Positions 56,641-64,000 of a stretch of 64,000 bases of DNA are shown here, in pieces. A program made the position numbers and the translations under genes. The stretch's first letter is position 1. Each line of letters begins with the position of its first letter. This stretch comes from Aquilaria yunnanensis (taxonomy: Eukaryota; Streptophyta; Magnoliopsida; Malvales; Thymelaeaceae), in contig CM077597.1 of the NCBI GenBank assembly GCA_039654915.1, forward strand, positions 87,546,001 through 87,610,000. The letters are read 5' to 3'. Below the pieces are notes generated by a model. It worked only from the letters and a program-made list of their open reading frames with translations, was not told where the DNA came from and searched no databases.

Positions 56641-58934
56641 AGGAGGCGGTGAGTTAAGGTTGCTGATGTTTGCATACAATATAGGGGAGGCAATTAATTT
56701 ACAGGAAGATAATCACTTTGGAGGTTGTTTTTCGCCTGATATTTTGGGGGATTGTAAACTATATGTAGGGGCAGTTTCAGTTGTTTTTTCATATTTGAAT
56801 CCTGAGTGGTGGCTTGATTTGTATAAGAAGATGTAATCCAAGTAATAAAAATGAGTCTAGATCGATTGAATTCATTTTTACCACTAAAATTTCCACTAGA
56901 ATGCTATTCATAGAGTGACCTCTACTTCTGTATCTTTTAGCCCTTTTTTCAATTTCAAGGGATAAATGATAAATCCTGTATGATATGATTTTTTAACATG
57001 CTTGTTGTTTGGGCATACCTCAATAGCTTTACGGGGGGAAAAAAAAAAACAAATTGTTCGACTTTCCTAGTTTGGTTGGTGAAAGGGCATGATTTCTACA
57101 CCTTTTATACGGATTCATGTCTCCAATCCTTTTTTCGCTTTTTCAAAAACCTTTACTTTTAGCATTCGATAATTCTAAGCTAGAAGAAAAATTAAGCACC
57201 TGGGCCTGACTGGTTTTTATGGGCTTGGTCTATATTTGCTACTACCACACGTTTTAAATGTGCATACAAAGTTATCAAAATCTGAATTTGAATATTAGAA
57301 TCTTACAACTTTATGATTCACAATAAGAAAAATGGTATAATTTAAGGTAAAATCTCATTTTTTCTGTAAAATCCCTATTTGACTCCCAAAATCTTAAGGA
57401 CTTTATGATTTCACAATATTGGGTGAAATGAATAGGTTTTTGTGTTTAATTGAACTTATTCAACATTGAAACAAGTTAGGTATTTAATAGTCAATTATTG
57501 CAAGATAGATAGAAATGATGAACTTAAATTATTATTTTAAACACTTACTATTGATAACCTTATGTTTGTGTATACTTTCGTACAATTTTTCTTATATATA
57601 TATTTTTGTGTCATATATGTGATGTGTTCATCTAAAAGTAATAATAACCTTTTAGGTATTTACTATAGTTATAATTGATTATTGATAATAAATTACTCAA
57701 TAATAGTTGTATGTACAAACCTTATTAGTATTCATAAATTTGATTCCCTAAAAAAATATAGTAATTTTTTATTGGTTAAAAAAGGAATGAAATTTAGGTA
57801 AAAGTATAAATTAGAAGTTGGAATATTGGATGGGAGACATTAGTTGTTGCCTGTTGGCCGAAAGTGGTTGGGACTCCAAAATACAAACCAAATTAATTAT
57901 AAAATTGTTAGTTACCATGGTATGACAGAGCAATGAGTAGTATGATGGCCGAAACATCTCCATTAACTAAATGGTGGAGAGTTTAACTCTCTCCAACCTC
58001 GTTCAAAGTGTGCAATTAGAGCAAATTTTGATTTGAGTGCGTACGCCCGAGACATTAGACAATCAAGATGAATGTAATGGCTGGTACATTCAAGTATAGA
58101 GGACGACACGAGATTTGATGGTTCAATATTGGTTGGTATGGTACGATATTTAAAACCCTGGTTCTGTTAACCATTAAACTAGGATGTAGTGAAAGAACCA
58201 AGCTCTAAGCATGAAAATACTCAGCCCCGCCCCTTTTGTTTAAGGGCTTAATTGGCCTTAAGTAATAACATATGTAATACTTTAAATTAAAGAGTTATTG
58301 GTTTAATTAAATTTCTAAAGTAAATATAATAAGTTTTATAAAAAGTCCTTCATTTGAGTTTGGTGTGCTTTCGGGCTAAACTTAAGCCATGCTCGAGCCT
58401 CAAAATTAGGCTCGAGCAATTCAAAATTGAGACCAAGTAATACCAATAATTTAAGGGACTGAGCTCGAACCCATCCAACCCCTTTATACCCCTACATCAA
58501 ATTGTAGTCTATCACATCCTAAATATAGGAGTCCAATTGCTATGGTTTGGCCAAAGTCACAAACAGTCACCCAAACTTGGCGTTTATGGATAAGACTTGC
58601 CATTGATGATAAGTGTGTATATTATTTTTTTTTTTACATTTTTTTAAGGTAATCATAATATTTTCATGAAGAATCAGTCATAAGGGCTTCAGACAGTCGA
58701 AGCAGGAACAGTAAACTTCATTCTATTTGGCCAAATAAATCCTTTGACATAAAAACAAGGCTATGTGAGCCGCAAAGTTCACGAATCTAGGAACATAAAA
58801 GAAACCACTTGAAGCGAAAAAACAGAAACAAAGCGATTACCCAAATTTGGACTTGTATCCTGTGAAAATGTTCCAAAGTGTTATATTGTATTGTGATTTC
58901 ATGATTTTTTTGTTCTTATATTGCCCATAACATA
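56641..58934. other. AGD5 3' UTR and AT-rich intergenic DNA
   Basis: The first 220 bp hold the AGD5 3' UTR with AATAAA near 56843. The remainder shows no gene, tRNA or clearly bounded element. Confidence 0.5.
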
Positions 58935-59624
58935 TAGGGATGACAATAGATAAAATGTCGATAGCATGATGCTAAAACAGCATCATGTCCATCATGTTAA
59001 ATACTCAATTTATATCCTATTTACGATCCATTGATTTTACAATTTTAATATCTATATCCTATATATTTTAAAGTGCGTAGGATATAATAAAATCTACATA
59101 TCCACTACATATTCAAATAATAAAAAATAGTAATTCTATAACTGAGTACCATTATAAACAATTAAAATTTGTTGCAAAAAAAAATAACATCTATAATAAA
59201 AATAGAAATCGGCTTAGTCACAAATAAACTATAAAAAATTTATCCAAATCAAATTAGTGATATGAGCACGTACTTAATAGTAAGCGTACTACTTTGTGAA
59301 GAAAAAGTGGAAAACTTATGTGAAGCTTCGCCCTAGCCATCTTATCTTTAACACTTAACTGCAATTACAAGAAACAAAGTCAATTATATTATTTGGTAAA
59401 TTATTATATTGCTCTTAGTACGCACACACACACACATACACACACATGTGAGTAGGATGTGGAGTGGATAGGCCTAAACCCTCATCCTATCTACCATCCA
59501 ATAGGTACAAAAAAAATAAAACTCACATCTGCTCTAAATTTATTTAATTGTAAAAAAAAAATCTTATCCATTGGATAGGATATATCAGGTTATCCATCAA
59601 GAAAAATATCTGTTGATATCCCTA
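58935..59624. mobile_element. hAT-like non-autonomous element
   Basis: Ends are imperfect inverted repeats: TAGGGATGACAATAGATA at the left and (reverse complement) TAGGGATATCAACAGATA at the right. The interior has paired GGATA/TATCC words (for example GTAGGATATAATAAAATC, GGATAGGATATATC), typical of small plant hAT derivatives. No coding capacity. I could not find a matching 8-bp target duplication (ATAACATA versus ATGATGCA), so the exact edges or the age are uncertain. A CA microsatellite (about 59423-59447) lies inside. Confidence 0.6.
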
Positions 59625-60337
59625 ATGATGCATAGAGTACGGCTTGATACTGTAATTGGTTCCAAAATTTCAGTTTTTTTGGGGGGTGGGGGGCGGGGTT
59701 GGTTTATTTCAACTTTATATATTGAGGTTTGAAATTTTGGCTTGATGATAATATCTTGGTGCACTTACAAATCACGGTTAAGGTGCTAACACAAAATTTT
59801 AAGTATAGTATACATTTATTAAAAAGAGAAAATATATGTTAGAGAAGGGGGTGTGGGGATAGGATGCTGGTTTTGCCAATCAAAGTATGAAAGTGCTTTG
59901 AGAATATTCTTCTTTTTTTTTTTATTATGCCTTGAGAATATCCTTTTTTATTGCGCCTTGTTTCAAAAATTTATAAACTTCATAGTGTTTCCATTTTTTT
60001 GTTTCAAAATTAACTAGTATATTACAAATTTCATTCAAACTGAATACCTTCATCAAGGGGAAGCATGTTCTCTATTGTATACTTTTAGATCTACACTTAA
60101 TGTTGTTTTTTTAAAAAAAAAAAATCAAAAACATCTATACAATATAAGGGTTGAGGTATTGATATATAAATAAAGGGGGAAATGTCTATTTTTTTAGAAT
60201 AAAAAAAGCACCTGAATCAACATTATGATATTATAAGATGAATGGAGAGATCGAGATTTGAACTCCCCACCTTTTTCATGTATATTCCTCCAGCTCTTTA
60301 GCCACTCAACCAAAAGGTTAGGATTACACTTAATATT
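59625..60337. other. AT-rich spacer before the CACTA element
   Basis: Homopolymer-rich DNA with no gene; its right end contains a tRNA-like segment, annotated separately, and the CACTA target site. Confidence 0.5.
60249..60320 (-). repeat. tRNA-derived (SINE-head-like) sequence
   Basis: On the minus strand, TGGTTGAGTGGC (60301-60312) fits an RNA polymerase III A box and GAGTTCAAATCTC (about 60252-60264) fits a B box, about 40 bp apart. The flanking sequence does not form an acceptor stem, so this is not a functional tRNA. It most likely is the head of a SINE or an old tRNA pseudogene. It ends 18 bp from the CACTA terminus. Confidence 0.5.
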
Positions 60338-60360
60338 CACTACTAAAAAAACCAACTTTT

Positions 60361-61134
60361 CCAACGGTCTGACCGTTGGAGAATAACCAACGGCTTAAGC
60401 CGTTGGACAAAGAAAAAAAATTTCCAACGGCTTGACCGTTGGAGAAATTAAGAGATTGAAAATAAGATGGATTTCCAACGGCTTTAGACGTTGGAATTAA
60501 GTATAATGATTTTAAAGTTTTTTCCAACGGCCTAAGCCGTTGGAAATAAAGTTATAGAAATCAGCGTTTTGACTAACTTTGAAATTTTTGAAAACTTGAA
60601 TTATTTCCAACGGCTTAAGCCGTTGGAAAATGAAGTAATAGAAACCATGGCTTTTAGTAAGTTTGAAAATATTTATTTAAAAGTTGTTTCCAACGGCCTA
60701 AGCCGTTGGAAAATGAAGGTAAGAAAGCAGCTCTTTAGGTAAGCTTGCAAAGTTTGAAAATGAATTATTTCCAACGGCTTAGGCCGTTGGAAAATGAAGA
60801 ACAAGTTTGAAAATCATGTGTTCCAGTAAGTTAGAAAATTTTGGCGAATTTTGATTTTTAAGTTAAAAAACATATGATTGAAGTTTTTTCCAACGGCTTA
60901 AGCCATTGGAAAATGAAGTATGAACAAGCATCATTTTAATTAAGTTTGAAAATTGTTAGAATTTTGAATTATTTCCAACGGCCTAAGCCGTTGGAAAATG
61001 GAATTTGAAAACGCACCGTTTTACGTGGAAATTTGTAAGGGCTGGAAATTATTTCCAACGTCTTAAGCCGTTGGAAAAATTAAGTTCAAAACGCACCATT
61101 TAAATTATTTGTTTCCAACGACCAGGGCCGTTGG
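60361..61134. repeat. Twelve-copy palindromic subterminal repeat array
   Basis: Copies at 60361, 60387, 60424, 60474, 60524, 60607, 60690, 60771, 60890, 60975, 61055 and 61115. Each is an about 20-bp palindrome of the form CCAACGG-N6-CCGTTGG (centre usually CTTAAG or CCTAAG cut in half), most flanked by TTT and AAA. Spacing is 26-120 bp with non-repeated AT-rich sequence between. Subterminal repeats of CACTA elements are the binding sites of the element's TNPA-like protein. Several copies carry single changes (60474 and 61115 most). Confidence 0.92.
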
Positions 61135-61330
61135 AAAAGGCGCAATTAAATCCCCCCCCAGCTCGCGACTTCTTCTTCCCCGTTTGCTTCTGCCTTCGCT
61201 CTCTGTACTCTCTTCCTTCGCTCTCTCTCCACACGCACACACAGCACCTTCCTCAAGTCTCCCAGGGCTGGATTAACATCGCTCAGAGGCTGATTTCTTG
61301 GATCTGGCGGTCTAACTTGTAGATCTGTAG
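61135..61330 (+). promoter_or_regulatory. CACTA leader exon candidate
   Basis: A C/T-rich, G/C-higher block directly after the last palindrome, with CTCTCTCC runs and a short frame starting at 61131. A donor-like TGTAG/GTAGGT sits at 61329. It looks like the transcribed 5' UTR exon of the transposase gene; the acceptor would be TTGGTAG just before 63276. The start of transcription is not determined. Confidence 0.5.
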
Positions 61331-61799
61331 GTAGGTGTGAAGATTTTTCGTTTTGTTCGTTTCGGGTTAAAATTTTTTTGTTTCGATTTTCATGGTTTTT
61401 TGTTTAATAACTCTAATGGGTGTAATTTTTTACTTGTTCTAGCAGATTGGAAGGAAGAAAGAACGCATTTGAAGGAAGGATTTTGAGGTATTTTCGTTTA
61501 TTACGTATTTTTATAATTTTTTAAATTATTTATCCGAAAAATGCTTTAAATATTTCTTATATGATTTGAAGTGGTTCATGGTTGGATGTGAAGATTTGCT
61601 AGAACACCCATTAGAATTTTTAATTTTTACCCATTTTGGTAATTTTTTTATTATTTTCGGGTTTTTAGGGTTAATTTTACAGTTTTAGTTTAATTAATAA
61701 TATTTAACTGGGAATATGTTTATAAGGTTTTAAGTTTTGGAATTAGTAGAAACGTTGAAAGTAGTTATACTTAACTAAATTTGTTTGATTAAAATTTAC

Positions 61800-62830
61800 C
61801 TTTAATAAAATATGTGTCAATAATAAGAATATTAATAACAAAAATAATAATAATAATAGTATTTTGAATAATAATAATAGTAATAACAGTAATAAAAATA
61901 ATAATACTTATACTAAGAGTAGTAGTACAATAATAATAATATTTAATAATAATAATAATAATAGTAATGGTAATATTAATAATACTATGTAAAAATAATA
62001 ATTAAAATAGTAATTATTGTACAAAGGTATGAGCTAAAATAATCATGCATAATATTAATTAAAATAAGTATTATGAAACTTAGATTACTATAATAATAAT
62101 TATAATAATAATTATTTAAATAATGATGTATTGTTCGATGACAACAAAGACAATAATAATATGACTACGAATAATAATAATAATAATTATATTTATAATA
62201 ATAAGAATAATATTATTATAATAATAATATTAATCATAATAATAATTATTATTATTATAATTATTAAAATAATTACTATTATACTAAGAGTGGTAGTAGT
62301 AATAATAATAGTAACAATAATCATAATAATGGCTAATTAAAATAATTATTATGAAACTTAGATTACTATAATAATAATTATAATAATAATTATTTAAATA
62401 ATGATGTATTGTTCGATGACAACAAAGACAATAATAATATGACTACGAATAATAATAATAATAATTATATTTATAATAATAAGAATAATATTATTATAAT
62501 AATAATATTAATCATAATAATAATTATTATTATTATAATTAATAAAATAATTACTATTATACTAAGAGTGGTAGTAGTAATAATAATAGTAACAATAATC
62601 ATAATAATGGCTAATTAAAATAATTATTATGAAACTTAGAATACTATAATAATAATTATAATAATAATTATTTAAATAATTATGTGTGGTTGGAAGAGAA
62701 CAAAGACAATAATAATATGACTAATAATAATAATAATAATAATTATTATTATTATTATAATAATAAACCCAACAAGAGTAGTAATAATTATAATAATAAT
62801 TATCTATACTATGGATGGAATGCCTTCTTA
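61800..62830 (+). repeat. AAT-rich low-complexity region with 278-bp tandem repeat
   Basis: About 1 kb made almost wholly of AAT/ATT trinucleotides. Within it a 278-bp unit is tandemly repeated: landmarks ATGAAACTTAGA occur at 62073, 62351 and 62629. Units 1 and 2 are nearly identical, the third is truncated and diverged. It lies in the presumed leader intron of the CACTA transposase. Poly-Asn/Ile frames across it are artefacts of the repeat. Confidence 0.9.
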
Positions 62831-63282
62831 TGCTTTGTATATTTTGGAGTTATTAATATTTGGTGTTGAATTTGCTCTCGGATTTAATGTGCCTAATCAG
62901 CATGAGACATGAAACATTATGTTTGCAAAATTTGAAAGATGTGGGCTTTTTGGTTGACATGCATTAGAATGTCGCACTTATTGAACTCACACACCCTAAA
63001 CACTTAAGTATGTGGGCTTATTTGAAAGATGTGGGCTTTTTGGTTGACATACCCTCCCAGGCCTTACCCTCATGAATAAAAGAGTAAATTAAGTAAAAGA
63101 AGTATGGTCAAGCCATACAGAAGTAAACCACTATAGCTGTGTTAGAGGTACCTAGATGATAGTTCTTAGAACTATAGATGAGTAGTAGAAAAAATATTAA
63201 TACTTATTGAGTGAAATATCAATGCATGGAATTAATTATAATATGTGGTCTATTAATATATAATTTCCATTGGTAGGACTAC

Positions 63283-64000
63283 ATGGAACAAGAACGTAGT
63301 TGGATGTATAGTTGTCATTATTTACCTGGGCGAGTTGGGTACAAGAAGGAGTGGGAGACAGGGGTTGAGCAGTTCATAACATTTGCTTGTAGTAATCCAG
63401 GTCATATGGATGGGAACAAAATTCGTTGCCCATGTCGGAGATGTAAAAATTTGAGGTTTAAGGATTGTGATGATGTTAGAGTGCATCTATATAAGTGCGG
63501 ATTCATGCCTTCTTACACTAACTGGACAGCTCATGGGGAGCCGTTTAAGGACCCGTCAGATCAGCAGTTTGATAATTGTGGTTCGTATGAGCATGCTAAG
63601 GGTAGTTCACCTGTAAACCCATATGCTCGAATGATTTTTGATGCAGTTGGACCAAGTTCCCATCAGAATTTTACTGAGGTCCATGAACAACCTAATGAAG
63701 GCTTTAGACGGTTTTCTAATTTATTGTACTCGGCGACTACACCTCTTTGGGATGGATGTGAGACACATTCTGAGCTATCTGCTGCAGTTCGTTTGTTAAA
63801 CCTTAAAGCAGAATATCATATACCAAGAGGGTGTTATGATGGTATTGCCACCTTGATGAAAGAAACACAGCCAAGTGACAGCAAGATGCCGTCGAATTGG
63901 TATGAGAAGAAGAAATTAGTTTCACAACTTGGTCTTACGCATCTAAAAATTGATGCTTGTGTTAACGACTGCATGTTGTTCTGGAATAATGATAAAGATG
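63283..64000 (+). CDS. CACTA TNP2-type transposase, N-terminal 239 codons (runs off window)
   Basis: An open frame from the ATG at 63283 to the window end without a stop. Residues 1-85 are a plant transposase-associated domain: RSWMYSCHYLPGRVGYKKEWETGVEQFITFA, GNKIRCPCRRCKN, VRVHLYKCGFMPSYTNWTAHGE. The tail (about residue 195 onward, MPSNWYEKKKLVSQLGLTHLKIDACVNDCMLFW) is the start of the tnp2 transposase domain. This protein family carries the catalytic DDE core of CACTA elements. A 3' splice site (TTGGTAG) at 63275 precedes the ATG by a few bases, consistent with a leader intron. Everything downstream is outside the window. Confidence 0.92.
   Translation, partial: MEQERSWMYSCHYLPGRVGYKKEWETGVEQFITFACSNPGHMDGNKIRCPCRRCKNLRFKDCDDVRVHLYKCGFMPSYTNWTAHGEPFKDPSDQQFDNCGSYEHAKGSSPVNPYARMIFDAVGPSSHQNFTEVHEQPNEGFRRFSNLLYSATTPLWDGCETHSELSAAVRLLNLKAEYHIPRGCYDGIATLMKETQPSDSKMPSNWYEKKKLVSQLGLTHLKIDACVNDCMLFWNNDKD

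Larger units (their letters stand above)
60338..64000 (+). mobile_element. CACTA (En/Spm) transposon, left part, cut by window end
   Basis: Starts at 60338 with CACTACTAAAAAAACC, the CACTA terminal signature, followed within 25 bp by an array of twelve short palindromes. A C/T-rich leader (61140-61330), a long AAT-rich intron and the start of a TNP2-type transposase (63283 onward) follow in the expected order. The right end lies beyond the window, so the 3-bp target duplication cannot be tested; the left flank is ATT. Confidence 0.92.

Noticed and set aside
60361..61134. Repeat array resembling a CRISPR array
   Set aside because: Spacing is uneven (26-120 bp), the DNA is plant nuclear, there are no cas genes, and the array follows a CACTA terminus. 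It is a subterminal repeat set.
62131..62869. Three short open frames of Asn/Ile repeats
   Set aside because: They are translations of AAT/ATT microsatellite and repeat with the 278-bp DNA unit; no protein is implied.

Overview
The window is nuclear DNA from a flowering plant, most likely a eudicot. The evidence is many AT-rich spliceosomal introns, plant-specific gene families (PLS-class PPR, TIO/FUSED kinase, NEVERSHED-type ARF-GAP, HIPL) and plant transposon superfamilies. I cannot name the species. Exon models were built by hand: each GT-AG junction was chosen to keep frame and family-conserved sequence, and the coding lengths sum to whole codons.

Host genes: (1) 160-5161 (+), a HIPL-type secreted, probably GPI-anchored glucose/sorbosone-dehydrogenase-like protein, 7 exons, 692 aa. 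(2) 8945-10672 (-), an intronless PLS-class PPR protein with an E-type C-terminus. (3) 25776-37515 (+), the FUSED-family kinase TWO-IN-ONE (TIO), 22 exons, about 1340 aa, whose first intron appears to use a GC donor. (4) 49850-56640 (+), an AGD5/NEVERSHED-type ARF-GAP, 11 exons, 508 aa.

Mobile DNA fills most of the rest. Between the PPR gene and TIO lies a large, apparently intact Helitron, about 14 kb (10998-24951, reading on the minus strand). It carries a 1597-aa Rep-helicase, a 10-exon RPA large-subunit-like gene, an F-box-like gene, a protein with a double-stranded-RNA-binding-like fold plus a coiled coil, and opposite-strand gene-like pieces that look captured. Between TIO and AGD5 is a nest: a Mutator-like long-TIR element (37925-43977, near-perfect 9-bp target duplication) with a Stowaway MITE in one TIR and a complete hAT transposon (38630-43254, perfect 8-bp duplication, intact 729-aa transposase) in its body. 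A second, decayed hAT copy with a perfect 8-bp duplication follows at 44293-47284. Other Stowaway MITEs lie at 31447-31681 (TIO intron) and 48599-48828, a long-inverted-repeat element lies in an AGD5 intron, and a hAT-like non-autonomous element lies at 58935-59624.

The right end of the window is the start of a CACTA (En/Spm) element at 60338. Its terminus is followed by twelve short palindromes (60361-61134), a probable leader exon, a 2-kb AAT-rich intron with a 278-bp tandem repeat, and the first 239 codons of a TNP2-type transposase cut by the window edge. The most interesting biology is the multi-gene Helitron and the precisely bounded nested transposons.
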